Part shown: in pieces, positions 1 through 12,762 of the stretch
Layout: each line of letters opens with the position of its first letter
How positions within the stretch are numbered: the stretch's first letter is position 1
Origin: Neoceratodus forsteri
Taxonomy: Eukaryota > Chordata > Ceratodontiformes > Ceratodontidae
Direction of reading: 5' to 3'
Assembly (NCBI GenBank): GCA_016271365.2
Contig: CM028136.1
Span: forward strand, 470,826,001 to 470,890,000
DNA: 64,000 nucleotides
Notes under the pieces: model-generated
Told to the model about the DNA's origin: nothing
Database searches by the model: none
What the model saw: the letters and a program-made list of their open reading frames with translations, nothing else
Program-made: the position numbers and the translations under genes

Positions 1-1680
1 GATATATCAGTCCACGGCACAGCAAGGATTAACTTTAACCTTGTTGGAGCTCCCCCATCCAGTATTAAACAACATATTTCCATAGTAGGCTAAATTTAAC
101 CATATAACAACATACAACAGTTTTAGAACTTTTCCCACATGTTTCATTCTCAGGGATAGACCTTCCATTTCAGCTCCAACTCCCTTAGATCAGAGGTCCA
201 CAAGTTGGTGAGTCCCCCTGGGGGGATGGGGTACACTCCAGAGCTCTTAAATTCCAAATCTGGCCTTGCTCCTGCTAACCAGGAACACATGTGAATAGGG
301 AGCTCTTGTCAACACTTATCCAGTGTTCTCAGAGAGAGAGAGGTGGGAATGATTGCCTTCTCCTTAGTAGTGCCCTGCAATTATGTCCCCAGTGCACAAT
401 CTGACTCATGTATCCTACTAGCATATCTCAGTATGTCTCTGTGATGTGTAGACTGATGTCTGCTTCCATTATTCTGAATGTAGTGCATATAGTGCACCCT
501 TAAACGTGAGGCTGCACTGCACTTGTCCCATTTGGTATCATTCTGGAAGGGCTGTGCCCCTCCTTTATGTCCCTCAGGTGGTGGGGGGGGGAGTCCCCCT
601 TTACTTGCTTCCCCACCATTCAGTGCTCACCTTGTCCCTGGTGAGAGTTCAGAGAGTCACCACACCGTGGAGCAAACTTTTTCGGTGAGGGTGGGGGGTA
701 ACTTGGGTAGATTGCGACATGCGGCAAGGGTGAGTAACTGGCATTACCAGCCACTCATCCCCCACCAGTACTGTTCGCCGATTTAATTATCAAAAAAAAG
801 GAAGGTGGGGTTATTCTTACTCCTTCATAGAGGCAGTAGGGGCAACAGCCGAACATCATTACTGGGGAAGACATACAGAATTTTCATTTCATTTCTTGGT
901 GAGGGAGTGCCTCATCTTACCTCAAGGACAATTCTTTAGTCTCAATCCAAGCATTGTTGGTGCTCCCCATCCAGGATTAAACCAGACCATCCCCCTTCAT
1001 TCATTTTCCTCAGATCCAGCTCTATTTGCCTCCTCACAGTCCCTCTTTACATAAACCTTCACCCTGTTTTCACCCTCCATGCATGTGTCTATTTTGACCA
1101 TAGGCACTAACCCTCCTTAACCTCATTTTCAATCTGCAGCCATTTCTTTGCCCTCTTCCTCCTGTTTCAGCCCCACATGATGCCCTTATACATGCCCCTG
1201 ATGCCATAACAACCTTTAAAATCCATAGCCTGCAGAGCTGCTCTTTCATCGATCCCCTCCCATGTCCCCAGGTGATATATCCACTTGTCCCTTTTTCCAT
1301 ATTGGTATTAGGAAGTCAGTGCTTTTAAGGGATTAACCAGGGAAGGGAGAAAAGTTAAAATGTTAATCCCTTCTCCCTCGGCAACCTCATTCAGTATGCT
1401 ATGCCTTTTGTCCCTTCCTTGAGCAATAAATCCATCAGTGGCTTCTAAAAGTTACTCATCACATCATGCTGCTACAGCTCCCTTCCCCCTTGCCATGCTG
1501 CATCAGCCTCCATCTTTTCTGTCAATCATCCATGTGGCTTCCATCCCTCGACCCAAGAAAAGGAAGAAAGCAAAGCCCCCCTCCACCAACATTAAACCCA
1601 TCACCTGTAGTAAATTGATACATTTTTCTTCATTATTGTTCAAAGTCAGATGCCCTTTTTGCCCGCTCTTGACTTCTTCC
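1..1680. other. Unassigned non-coding stretch
   Basis: No gene or recognisable transposon coding sequence is seen. Open frames here are short and lack family motifs. A diverged direct repeat is visible: a segment near 24-66 resembles 943-985 (shared core GCTCCCCCATCCAG versus GCTCCCCATCCAGG, followed by TATTAAAC or ATTAAAC), about 917 bp apart. This suggests an old duplication or two copies of an unnamed repeat. The right part may be the 3' untranslated region of the minus-strand L1-type relic that follows, but no poly(T) boundary is clear. Confidence 0.4.
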
Positions 1681-1682
1681 CA

Positions 1683-2950
1683 TCACCGCTGTTCAGTTGG
1701 ACCTTCAGGCTGCTCCATCTTGGTAGAAATCACTGAGAGGCAGTCAGACCACTCCTGGCACAAGGGTTCCCAGTCCTGAAGGGCATCTGTTTCCTCCAAT
1801 GGGCTTCTAACTGTCTTTTCATTGGGACTCTGTAGCTCTCGCTGCATAGAGGCAAGGTCACTCAGCAGTTCATACCTGTTTCCCACCTTCAGTGAGGTGC
1901 CATTAGGGGATGCACTGCTATTGCCTGATTGTTGCTCCAGTCTCTTATGGCTTCTTGACCTTGCCCTGGGGGATGTGGGGTACTTGATTTGCTGATTTTG
2001 ATTTCTCCTCTTCTGCCACCCCCTTGTCACCCACTGCCATTCTTCCTCCTGTTGTGGGTTACGGGATCCGTTTTCTATCCCCTCCTGACTTGGCCTCCTG
2101 TTCCCTTCATTCACAGCCCCGATCTCCATTAGCTGCTGTCTCTTACCATGTGGTTGATGCTGAGGATGTCAGGCTGTGGATGCATCTCTGAGCATATTCT
2201 TTATAAAGTTCTCTGCTTCACCTGGGTTGTTGAAGGTTATATAATCACCATGGAATGAAATTCTCAGCATCACTGGGTACCTCAGAAATGCTTGGATATT
2301 AAAGCTAGCAAAATGTTTTTCACCTCTGCATATGCCCTTCTTCATTGAGAGAGCTCGTAGGAGTAATCCTGGTACAGCTGGATGGCATGGTCCTCCCACA
2401 TTAAAGCTTGCCTTTCCCATGCCCATCTCAGGTACTTCTTCTTTACAGGGTATCTTAAGAACTTGCACAAAACAGGACAGGCACGTTCCCCTGGTTTTGG
2501 TTTCTGGGCCAGAGAGTGGTGAGCCCTTTCTATTTCTGGTGGCTCTCCACTATGCTCATCAAAAAGTCTAGGCAACAACATTTGCACAAAGCCCACCATG
2601 TCCCTTCCCTTTGTCCCTTCAGGGATGTCCAGTATCCGAACATTTTTCCTCCTAGGTCTACTTTCCTTATCACCCATCTTCATTAGTAAGTACTGGATTT
2701 GCAATCAATGTTGCTACAGCTGGCCTTGTTGATTTCTCAGAGCCACCTCATGGGATTTGACAGCACCCTCCGTACCCACCACACGGCAAGCCAACACATG
2801 CAAGTCCAAGTTCATTTTATTTACTGTCATTTTTAGTTCAGCTGTGTCATTTAGAAGTTGTGCCAGCTTATTGGTGATTTTTTCCATGACTCCTCGATTG
2901 TTTGGCCTCTAGGGTGATGCCATTCTCCCTCAACTCCTCTTCTCTGTAAT
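1683..2950 (-). pseudogene. L1-type LINE ORF1 protein relic (RNA-binding chaperone)
   Basis: Read on the minus strand this is a decayed ORF1 of an L1-type non-LTR retrotransposon. In the family this protein is a trimeric coiled-coil RNA-binding chaperone that packages LINE RNA in the cytoplasm. From high to low coordinates: a heptad-rich segment at about 2890-2740 (contains LLNDTAELKMTVNKMNLDL), then the RRM-like core at 2704-2342 with RRKNVRILDIPEGTKG and IERAHHSLAQKPKPGE. After a frameshift near 2345 the C-terminal domain continues as RRAYAEVKNILLAL, with stops. A Q/N/R/S-rich open stretch follows to 1683. No ORF2 (endonuclease/RT) is found downstream. It is broken by frameshifts and stops and is not functional. 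Family assignment is from recalled ORF1p motifs; the exact clade is not determined. Confidence 0.72.
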
Positions 2951-3189
2951 GCATTCCAGATGTGTCCCTGTAGGCAGCCTGAAACTGGCATGGCAGGGTC
3001 TCAGCCCTGATTGCCAAGTCACAAGTTAGCATGGGTGCTTCTTTTTATGTCCACGACTTGTTCTCTGCAAAGCTCTGCCTGTTCAGCTCCGTTGTGATCT
3101 CTTTTTGTGGTGATGCTGTTGCTCATTCAGGGTATCACTACCATATTCTCCAGATGTCGATAAATCAGTCAGATGGTCGATTTTTTGTT

Positions 3190-5230
3190 CCCCCCAGTTA
3201 TCTCTGAACAAATTAAGCTCCCACCATTTTGCTGGCTAGCCCCCCACCCCCAACAGCTGTCACGTTCATGATGTGATGTGAAAATAAAAACGGTATGTTG
3301 AAAATTTGAGGTCAAAATATTGAAAATTAGCAAAGTTATGAGGGGGGCATAGAAAAATTTTAATATGCACTTATAACATTGTCATTTTTACATATTTTGA
3401 CCTCAAATTTCAACATAGTATTCTTATGACCTCACCTCAAGAACAAGAGCAGTGTAAATTTTCAAATCCTGCCCAAAAGGTGATTTCACAAAGCAACTGA
3501 CAAATCTCCTTATGGGTCCGATTGTATAATTCCACCCCCATTCGTCATGCGGTGGGGTCCCAAAATAGCCATGTTGAAAATTAGCTGTTAAAATATGTAA
3601 AAGTATATTGAAAATATGATGTTAAAATATTTAAAAGTGACAAAGTTTTAAATAAAAGTTCCAACCCCATTGAAATGCATTAAACCAGACTTACCTTATT
3701 TTTACAGCTGTGGGCAGAACCTACAGTCATTTTGGGATCTATCTGTTGCTCCTAAAATGGCTGATTGTGGCACCTTCCATTGGACTTTTAGAAATATCAG
3801 TCCAAAACTCTAATGGAGCTTGTAACACTCCACCATGGTCGGCCACTACGGAGTAACAGCAGCAACGATTTCAGTTGTTACTTCTGTGTTCCAGGACAAG
3901 AACTGCACATTCACACCTCACCCCCATGTACATTTTCACTGGTGCTGCCATCTTGTAAATGATAGAATGCCATTCACCACAACTACGCATGTGCGAATGC
4001 TGCACATGTGCAGTTGCGTCGCCTCTGCCATCTTGTGGATGGCACTTCCCCCACACTCTCCCACTGCTCCTGTCCTCACCACTCCCTCCATTCTCTCCCA
4101 GCACTGGTGGGTAATAAAACCCTCCCACTCCCTCCCACTGCTGCTATCCTCCATGCTTCCTCTGTTTCCCATCCACTTGCTGACATCGGGGTGCCCAATC
4201 CCTGTGTCGGCATTATGTAACCCCCTCAACTCATGTGACACACTGGGAGCCCACCCCAATGTGCCCACATTTTTTTTCATTCCCCTTCTGCCAACATACG
4301 GATGACTAATCTCTGTATTGGCATCATGTACCTCCCAACTCATGTTACACACTGGGAGCCCACCCCTGTGTGCCCAAATGTATGTTGTTCACCCTGTAAA
4401 TAAAGAAAACCATCCCTTGAAGTCTTTTTTACCTGTAAAAAAGAAAATGGGCCCTCATTGTCCCCCCAATCACCCTTCCTCCATCCCCACATTCTCACTG
4501 AGCACCAACCTCCCTGCACCCCTCCTTACCCCATACTTACCTCCAGAGGTCAGTGCTATCATCTTCTCTGGACCAGGACATGTCTGCACTCTTCAAAGCT
4601 GAACTGCAAACTGAACAATCAAGGTAAGTGCCGTATAATGGCAGTCAATGGGGTTTTCAACTTATCTTGATATATCAGCCATTTTTGGAATTTTGGCCCC
4701 AAATTTTCAACACAGATTTGTTGGGACCCCACCTCATCAACACTGTCACTGTCATTTCATTATTCAGTCCCAAAAGATGATTTCCTAGTCACTGCATGGA
4801 ATCACCTTTCATGACTAACAAAATGGCAGTGCCACTGTTCATGAGATGGGGTCCCAAAAGGCCCATGTTGCAAATTTGATGAAAAAATTCAAAAAAAATG
4901 CATTACAAGTGTGTGTTGCACAGTTTCTATGCACACTCCTGACTTCACTAATTGTTAATATTTTCACTCCAGATTTTCAACATTGCCATTTTTGTACACC
5001 TCCTTATTAACAGTATAGCTGTCATTTTTCACAACCTGACCAAAACGTGTTTTCACACCTGAGGCACAGAATAGTGCAGTTGTGCTGCAAAATCACCTTT
5101 TGGGACAAGTGAACAAAATGGCAGTGGTACTCTTCATGAGGTGGGGTTTCAAAAGGCCATGTTGAAAATTTGGTGAAACAACTCCAAAAAATGGCTGAGT
5201 TACACCTGATCGTTCAAAACTTTCTATGTA
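3190..5230. repeat. Diverged tandem/dispersed repeat block
   Basis: Related blocks recur: a 'GTGGGGTCCCAAAATAGCC' type motif near 3551, a related one near 4846, and another near 5141. The last two copies are about 295 bp apart and share the CAAAATGGCAGTG start and the CATGTTGAAAATTTG-type end. Within the block, CCAAAAGGTGATTTCAC (about 3472) and CAAAATCACCTTTTGGG (about 5088) are near-complementary, so the unit has foldback character. A smaller direct duplication of about 109 bp lies at 4189-4380 (CACTGGGAGCCCACCCC at 4241 and 4350). No coding capacity is seen. Confidence 0.55.
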
Positions 5231-5434
5231 GATGTATAACTTTGGTCATTTGGCAGCTCGCCACAGCTGTATTGGCTTCAGCTAGAGCTTGTCTCATACT
5301 GCAGTCACCCATTCTAGCAGTAAGATGTGTCTTTGATCAGAGAGTGGATTTACATCATGACACATGTTCAGATGAATGAGGGTGTTTATGGGGGAAGGGT
5401 GTGTGGCAGTGAATGCTAAGAGGGAGGTCAGGCT

Positions 5435-5435
<1 letters not shown>

Positions 5436-5468
<33 letters not shown>
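5436..5468. repeat. (GT)n microsatellite
   Basis: Near-perfect GT dinucleotide run inside the first copy of the 734-bp duplication and absent from the second copy, so it expanded after duplication. Confidence 0.95.
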
Positions 5469-5469
<1 letters not shown>

Positions 5470-5802
5470 ATGGGGGAGGGTCAGATCAGTGAGGGACCAT
5501 ATTCTTTGTTACAGATTAAAAACATCAATGAGGGATGGTTTTCTTTATTTTTTAGGGGACATACACATTCACAATCCAACACTGGAGACTGGACACCCCA
5601 ATGTCAGGCTGCTGTTCAGGGAAGGGGGTGGGCAATCTGGAGGTGATGGGGCCAAGAGAAGTGGGCTGTAGGTGGGCCTCTTAGTCATCTTATACTAGTT
5701 ATAAAAAAATAACATTGGGAAGGGTGGGCAGCCTGGAGGGCAGGGAAGAGAAGGATGCAGTACTGGGGTGGGCACTCCGATCCCCTTAACAAATATTTAA
5801 AA

Positions 5803-5986
<184 letters not shown>

Positions 5987-6518
5987 GCTGATCTCCAGCT
6001 CACTGCTTGAAGTGAGGCCAGCAGCATAACTTCTCATACAGAGAATATGGATGAATAGATGTGTCTTTGATCAGAGAGTGGTATACAATGTGGAACATGT
6101 TCAGGTGAGTGAGGGTGTGTCTGTGGGCGTGTGGGGTGGTAGGTGCTGAGTGGGAGGTCAGGGTGGGGTGAGTGGAGGTATGTGGGGGGTCAGATTGGTG
6201 AGGAACCATGCTCATTGTTACAGTTTAAAAAATCAATAAGGGACAGTTTTCTTAATTTCAGAGAACATACACAGTCACATTCTGATACTGGGGATTGGGC
6301 TCCCCATGTTGGGCTACTGTTTGAGGAATGGAGGCAGGTGAACTGGACAGGAGTGGGTCAGGAGAAGCAGTACCAGGTGTGGGTACCCCAGTCCACTTAC
6401 ATTAGATGTAAGAAAAAAATAAACATTGGGAAGGGTGGGCAGGCAACCAGGAGGGGAGAGGAGAGAAAGAAGTAGTACCGGGAGCGAGCACTCCAGTTCG
6501 CTTAACAAATATTTTAAT

Positions 6519-6522
6519 TAGA

Positions 6523-6561
<39 letters not shown>
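6519..6561. repeat. (GATA)n(GACA)n microsatellite
   Basis: Shorter tetranucleotide array ending the second copy of the 734-bp duplication. Confidence 0.95.
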
Positions 6562-6755
6562 CTACAGTAGCTAGAGCACATGATTGCTAACTCACTGCTT
6601 CAAATGAAGCCAGTAGCACAACACCGGCTGCAACTTCAGAATTCATGAAAGTCCCACTGTTCTCATACAGAGAATACAGGTGAATGGCTACTCTCACTAA
6701 GCTGGGCACCCCGGATTTTGGGGCTCCTGGAAAAGATATTTTTGACCATTTAAAA

Positions 6756-6817
6756 AAAAACACCAGAATCTAGCTAAATGGGCTCCATTTAGCTAGGTTC
6801 TGGTGTTTGTTTGTTTT
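6756..6817. repeat. Short palindrome (hairpin)
   Basis: The arms AACACCAGAATCTAGCTAAA and TTTAGCTAGGTTCTGGTGTT pair almost perfectly around a short TGGGCTCCA centre. It lies just outside the reverse family-1 copy that follows. It may be a small foldback element or an end module. Confidence 0.75.
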
Positions 6818-6849
6818 TAAATTGCAACCTATATTTTCCATGTCATTTA

Positions 6850-7412
6850 GTTCAAGGGAAAAAACAAAGATGGCAGGTGCCATGGCATAAAAACAATTTA
6901 GAGCTGTGAGAAGCAAGTAGTGACAAACCAAAAAATGGTCTTGTGACATGAAACGTTTTGTGTCGTATCAGAACGTTATAAAAAAAAAAAACTACTGCGC
7001 ATGCTCTGAATAGGAAAAATAAACAAAACTTCAAATCTTATAATTCTAGAACCATTTAATATTTTTTCACAAAACCATCCAAAGACACTACCTTGACACA
7101 GCACGCTTCTACCCTGAAAGTTTAAAAAAAAATTCCATTCAGTGTAGAGCAAAACCAAAAACCCATGTTAAGTGTAAGAAAAAAATTAGACGTCTACAGG
7201 AAAATGACATATGCACATCTCAGAAATTACACAAGCTGCCATCACAAAACTTTTCACATCTTTAGATGGTACCTACTTTGCAATGCATGCAAAACTTCAG
7301 CTAATTTTGTCAAATGCAGCCAAAATGATTAAGATGCAAAGTTAGAGGTCTAACATAGAACCTATCACTCAACCCTAACTATACTGGTGCTGCCACACCA
7401 GTATAACCATAT
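6850..7412 (-). mobile_element. Family-1 element, reverse partial copy (G)
   Basis: Reverse-oriented copy of the TA-associated repeat called family 1 here. Read on the minus strand it starts at 7412 with a terminal hairpin (ATACTGGTG pairing with CACCAGTAT, 7381-7404). It then gives AGTTAGGGTTGAG and AT-rich DNA alignable with the forward copies at 30.5 and 32.9 kb (for example a TTTTGTGAAAAAATATTAAATGGTTC-like segment, shared in shorter pieces). The far end is missing. It has no coding capacity, so it must be non-autonomous. Confidence 0.65.
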
Positions 7413-9390
7413 CAGATGAAGAATTGCAAAAAATCATAAACATTCTTAGTAAAGGATGTGTGGTATCAAAATGCAGCAGATATAGTTTAATACTTCCCAT
7501 CGTATATACTACAGTCCTGCTAGACTAAGATGAATCTGGATGTTAGTAATCAATTCCCAAAGTACCCCAGAAATGTTCAAGAATATGTTTGTTCCATGTT
7601 TTTGACTTAAATAACTGTGCCAGTCCTGTAAGTCCTTTTCCCCTGTAGATGCTGATTTATGAATACTGGTTCCAATTCTGTTACTGTTTCATCTCTACGG
7701 GGTTTTAGTTATCCCAGTGGGTGTCTAGTTGCATATACTTCAGACTACTTTTTTTTTTTTTGCTAAATTTTTGCCTGGCTGTTAGATTTACTTTTCCCAT
7801 ATTTATGGCTCTCTCGCCAACACTAGTGATCCAGAGAGCTTGTGTGAACACTCTTACTGTTATCCACCAGTTGGAGCAAAGAACCTCAAGAAAAATGTTA
7901 ACCATTTCAGCTACCCTCATATGTTTCCTTGTTCAGTTTAGTAAAGAGTCTTTTGCTGGGGAATGGCCATCTAACATCCAAAAAGGGTAGTGTATCACAC
8001 TCCCATGCTGGTAATCCAAGTTTTGGAGTGAGCTTGTGGAGCCTTCCAGGTGGCCTGGAGGGCCGAGGAGGTACAGCTGTGCCAGCACTCCCAGCCATAG
8101 AGGAGGCACTAGCTTTCACAGCACTAGCAATCCCTGGAGTGGGCCAGGAATATTGCCTCCTCCACAGGGGCACACTGTGCTCATTTGGCCAGATGGGGCA
8201 ATACTTGGTGCCATGTGGGTGGTGGGCAGGGTCTGGGGATGCAAAACAGCTAAAATAGAAAAAAACCCTATATGCATTGTCAGCCACTCATGATGGCACC
8301 AGTGCTCTCGGGTCTCACCTTACATGGATCCCCACCAGCTTGATGGAAAGGGGTGGGGGGGGTTAGCAGATGGAACTGAGAGACCAGGAAATGCCTGATG
8401 AAGCTGCAGGTTGTGGCTGGAGGATATAGTATGATGAACAGAAGAACATCTTCTGCTGCTCTGTGCATTCATTCCTCTTAAATGTCATTGAGTAGGAGAG
8501 TATCATTGTACCCCTCAGAAGACTTTTCTCCTACAGTGCAAAGCTGGTGTCCCACATTGCACAATGAGATTGAAAAATTCAAATAACTATTTATTCTTGC
8601 TGTTCAGTTAACAGAAACCTTTATAAATGTGAATACACATATTTTCTCATTAATTTAGGCTTCTACCTCCATGATGCAATAATGTGTCACACACTTATGC
8701 TCTGTTTTCCACACTGTATATCACATTTTGATTTCAAGAAGTTAAGAGTTACAGTATATACAGTATGTACACTCCTTGATTAAGCTATAATCTTTATGGG
8801 CTGAGGAGATGGATAGACTTAACAATAAATCCATTAGAATACCGGACAGTGTTAAGGAAAACCAGGAATAAATTATGACAGCTGAACTGCTGAAGCTTTG
8901 TGGGGTCTCTGCTACTGTTGGGTTCACCAATGTGGATGCACAGATCGTACAATATTAAGACTACTTTTCTATTGTTTGTTCCCATTAAAGTACAGAGAAG
9001 TATTAACTCTTCTCCTTGTGATTCGATATCAGAAGAGATAAAGACTGTCCGGACTATTGGGAGTGGTTAATAGTCATTGTGAGATATATGGTTGTGCAAG
9101 TATGCATGAAATATGCACTTGGTTTCCCTTTCAAACAGATATCATATAAACAAAACATATGGGGGCCAATTTTCAAAAGGTTGGAATGGTAAATGATGCT
9201 TGCGCCAACAAGGAATGTTGCAAGGGATATCGTGCACCCACCACACCTTGCGCCATTCCCGATTTTCAGTTGTGACCTGCACCACATGGGGCCACATGCA
9301 CCAGCTGGGCTTGTACCACTATTGTGGCAGATACATGGCTGTGCCCTGGCAGACAGAGGCTTGCACCACAGAGATACTGCAATACCCCCA
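7413..9390. other. Unassigned non-coding stretch
   Basis: No recognisable gene or transposon protein. A block at about 7990-8370 is richer in G+C and has overlapping short open frames on both strands (for example 8036-8293), but none shows a family motif or splice-site pair that I can defend. The rest is AT-rich. Confidence 0.4.
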
Positions 9391-9394
9391 TATA

Positions 9395-9690
9395 TTCATT
9401 TATTTATTTAAAAATTTGGTAACCAGGAATGGCATACTGAGCCAAAGCTCATTTCCAGGTGTGACCAAGGGATAGGGGAGTAAATACAGTGGATTTCAAT
9501 ATTCAATACACAGTGCAATAAAACAAAACTATACAAACAAAATTATAGGAATCAAAATAGCAAGCCAAAATGTATAAGCAGTAAAGGCAGGGAATATAAG
9601 TACATATACATTGGATAATACATATATGCATGTATATGTGGAATAATGTACACAACACAATTACAAGTTACATAATGTACAACTCATTTC
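9395..9690 (-). mobile_element. L2-like LINE 3' end fragment
   Basis: On the minus strand the sequence ends GAAATGAGCTTTGGCTCAG, then CCTGGTTACCAAATTTT, then a (TAAA)n-type tail (9395-9412). This terminal pattern (AAATGAGCT, then a TGGTTA-like motif, then TAAATAAATAAA) recurs in the window at 36.9, 47.9 and 53.0 kb after recognisable reverse transcriptase or 3' regions. The fragment is therefore a 5'-truncated LINE tail. No coding sequence remains. Confidence 0.55.
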
Positions 9691-9700
9691 AGTCAATACG

Positions 9701-10686
9701 ATATATATATATATATATATATATATGGGATACATGATGGGCGACTGTGGAAAATATTTGCATGAGTGCCGAGTGAACTGTAATACTATCACAAGTGCCG
9801 AAGGCACGAGTGATATTATTGCAGTTCACTCTGCATGAGTGCAAATGTTTGCCATATTCCACAAGTCACACACATCATGTGTGCGATTTATACAATAGGG
9901 CTAGTATTCTTTGGGAACATTTTTTTCTGGGTTTTCTCCCTGTTTATTCTGTTTTTTTTATTTTGTTAACTGCGTAAGTTTTTAGGGTGGACCTTGGAGC
10001 ACTGGCCAGTTAAGTGATTTGTTCAGAGTCACACAGTATTCAAATGGAAGTTGTGAGAATCAAACACTGGTCTGGGCTGCTGGATGTAGGAAGTTTGTTC
10101 ATTGCTTGTTACTCTAAACTCTAGGCTATACTGACAACACTGTTTGTGTGTGGTCTGATTGTGTGTAAGTGTTTCTGTATGGGCTGAGAGTGTTAGACAC
10201 TATGAGAAATAGGTGCATGTGATTTGCAATACCTGTAATTACTGTGTTACCTGCAGCTACTGTAGGAGTGAGAAACAGACTGTTTATTCAGTAAACTGCA
10301 GGCTTCACTGAGACAGAGAAACTGCTGCAGTCAGCACTCAGAAAGAGAAACTGGTTTATGAAGGAGGCTGGTTTGAAGATTAGAGCAGCACAGTAATGGG
10401 CTAGGATTGTCAGAATATCTATGAGACACAGGTGATTGTCTTTTACAATGCTAATTGAGTTATTTGCAGGATTCAGTAAGAAAGAGAAAGTGTGAAGCGA
10501 TTAAATGCAGGCTGCAGTGCAGATGGTCTCACTCTGGTGACATCACCATTGTTGTATATTTGCTGGTGATGTAGACACTGTGGGTTTATCAGCAAATAAA
10601 TCCACAGTTGTGATGTCATCACAGGGGTTATACAACGGCTGTGAAAATAACACCATTTACTTCATAGCATATCACCTCACCCCTAT

Positions 10687-10729
<43 letters not shown>
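9701..10729 (-). mobile_element. Family-2 TA-flanked element, complete reverse copy (D)
   Basis: A roughly 970-bp body lies between (TA)n tracts at 9701-9726 and 10695-10729. One end (9727-9900) is a long imperfect palindrome whose centre is AAGTGCCGAAGGCACGAG, flanked by pairing CATGATG and CATCATG. The other end begins (TA)nCACACACAATAGGGG on the minus strand and contains a second hairpin (10545-10620, with GTGATGTCATCAC). The interior holds diverged units related to copy E at 22.6 kb, and a CORE-SINE-like segment at about 10000-10130 in reverse. There is no coding capacity. It is not assignable to a named superfamily from sequence alone. Confidence 0.7.
9727..9900. repeat. Terminal palindrome of family 2 (copy D)
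   Basis: About 85-bp arms pair imperfectly through GAACTGTAATACTATCAC and GTGATATTATTGCAGTTC. The loop lies within GTGCCGAAGGCAC, a GAA-loop context known to form unusually stable DNA hairpins. Confidence 0.85.
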
Positions 10730-10732
<3 letters not shown>

Positions 10733-12307
10733 GCCAGGCAGCAAGTTATTTAAAACTGGTTGGAGGTGTAGGATGGGTAGGAACATTGTGAAGAGGAGAT
10801 GCTAGGTTACGAATGGTGTTTGTGTGGTCAAGGGTGTGGGGGAAAGACATAAGCAAGTAGTAGCAGGGTCAGCTCTTAGCTTGGATTTGAGGGCAGAGGA
10901 AGTAGGGGAGTGGAGGGTGTCCCAGGGGAGTTGATTCCAGAGGGAAGGGAGGTGATAAGAGAAGGCAGCCTTACCTGAGCAAGTGAGTGGATGGGGAAGG
11001 GAGAACATATGAGCATCCCTGGATCAGAGTGAGTCCATAGAGGAGCTAGCTAGTGAAAGGCAGGGGTTGAGATGCAGGGGGAGAGACCCAAATCAGAATT
11101 TGGAGATAAAAGTGAGGCTATGAATATGGCATCTAGCAGGTAGAGGCATTCGGGAAAGGGAGGAGTACAGAGTGCATTGGAGCGTGGGGGAGGAGAAGGT
11201 GGAAAAACGACAAAATGAGTTAAGCAGGGTATTGAGTCTAGCAAGGGAGGTAGCGGGTACAGAGCTATAAACAATGTCTGTATAGTCTATAACTGGTAAG
11301 ATGGATTTGGTGACTAAATCATGGTGGGTGGACAAGGGGAGGCAATCCTTGTGCCAGTAGAGGGCTCCTAGTTTAGGTCGAAGTTTGGAGCAGATGGAGC
11401 CAATATGGCCATTAAAATTAAGGTTGCTGTCAAGACAGACCCCAAGGTATCTGAAAGCCTTGACTATGTCAAGATGTGAGCCAAGCAGGGTGGTAAAAGC
11501 TGGGGTGATCTGGGATTTGGAAAATCTTTGCCTTGAACCAAAGAAAAATGGAGACCAATTTTTTTTTAGTTTAATTTGAGTTGATTATGTCTGAACCATG
11601 AATGCACTTTGTCAAAATCATGCTACAGGGGAGTTGCTATGTCAGTGATGTTTGAACCAGAAAGGTAAATCACGGTATCATTCATATACATGTGGGTGTT
11701 TGAGGGAGAACAGATGGATGGGAGGTCATTTAAAAAAGTGAGAAAAAGATTGGGCCGAGTAAGGAACCTTGGGGAATGCTGGTTTGGGTAGGGAAAGAAG
11801 GGGAGAGGATATTGCCAACTTGAACAGATTGTTGTCTGTTTTGGAGATACAATATGAACCAGTCAGTGGCAGCTGGGGCTAGGCCAGAGGAGAGAAATGT
11901 TTGGAACAGGAGTTGGTGTGAGACAGAGTCAAACGCCTTCACCAGGTCCACGGAGATGGTAGCAGTGATGTGACCTTTGTCCATGGCTGACTGGATATGG
12001 TCAGCAACATGGAACAGGGAGGAATCTGTGGAGTGCTTCTTCCTGAAGCCTGACTGGAATGGAGAAAGACAGTTGGTAGTAGAGAGATGTGCCAGGAGCC
12101 TTGAGTAAATGAGGGACTCCTGGAGTTTGGTGAGAGCAGGCAGGAGAGAGATAGGCCTGTAGTTACCAGACGAGGTGGGTTCCCCACCTTTAAGGAGGGG
12201 GAACACCTTATCCACTTTCCAGGCCTGGGGTACAGTGTTGGTAATGAGAGAGAGGTTTAAGAGATGAGTGAGGGGAGTGGATATAGTAAGATCAGACCAC
12301 CTGCCTA

Positions 12308-12762
12308 GGGCACTCCCCTTCCCCCCTGCAGGCACTTACCATTATCTTTGCTCCCACTGTTCACCTCCTAATTATATCCCGTTTTTCCCACTCTACTGTA
12401 ATGCACCATGCCAACCTTGTCCTAGAGCCAGCCTTGAAATGCCTGTTATTTTAGTTATTTTTCTTGTCTCCTCAACTGTTCATGTATGAATTTTGTGCCA
12501 ACTTCGCTCTAGAGCCAGCCTTGAAACTGCCTGTGTATTTCTTATGTACTCTTATCTGTTCCTCAACTGTCAATGTATGCCTTCCTTGCTCTAGAGCCAG
12601 CACTGAATTGCCTGTCATTTTCCTATGTATTCCTTATGCTTCCTCAACTGTTCATGTATGAAGTTTTTACCTGTAACTCTCCCGGGTCGCACCTGAAAAT
12701 AGGCACTTGGCTGTCTAGTGTGCTTACCCGGTTAACAAAAGCAAATAAATAAATAAATAAGC
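12308..12762 (+). mobile_element. LINE 3' end inserted in the RT relic
   Basis: Plus-strand sequence ending in TAGTGTGCTTACCCGGTTAAC and a (TAAA)n-type tail to 12760. It splits the minus-strand RT between the HSKFL-encoding part and the GRWSDLTIST-encoding part. It contains a roughly 85-bp minisatellite. It looks like a 5'-truncated 3' untranslated region. Target-site duplications are not clear. Confidence 0.6.
12410..12662 (+). repeat. Three-copy minisatellite, 82-87 bp unit
   Basis: The motif CTAGAGCCAGC recurs at about 12422, 12509 and 12590. Each unit ends CCTCAACTGTTCATGTATG or a close variant. It is part of the inserted LINE 3' region. Confidence 0.85.

Noticed and set aside
12410..12662. 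Evenly spaced repeats resembling a CRISPR array
   Set aside because: Only three diverged 82-87-bp units with no short repeat/unique spacer pattern, inside a LINE 3' region of a vertebrate genome.
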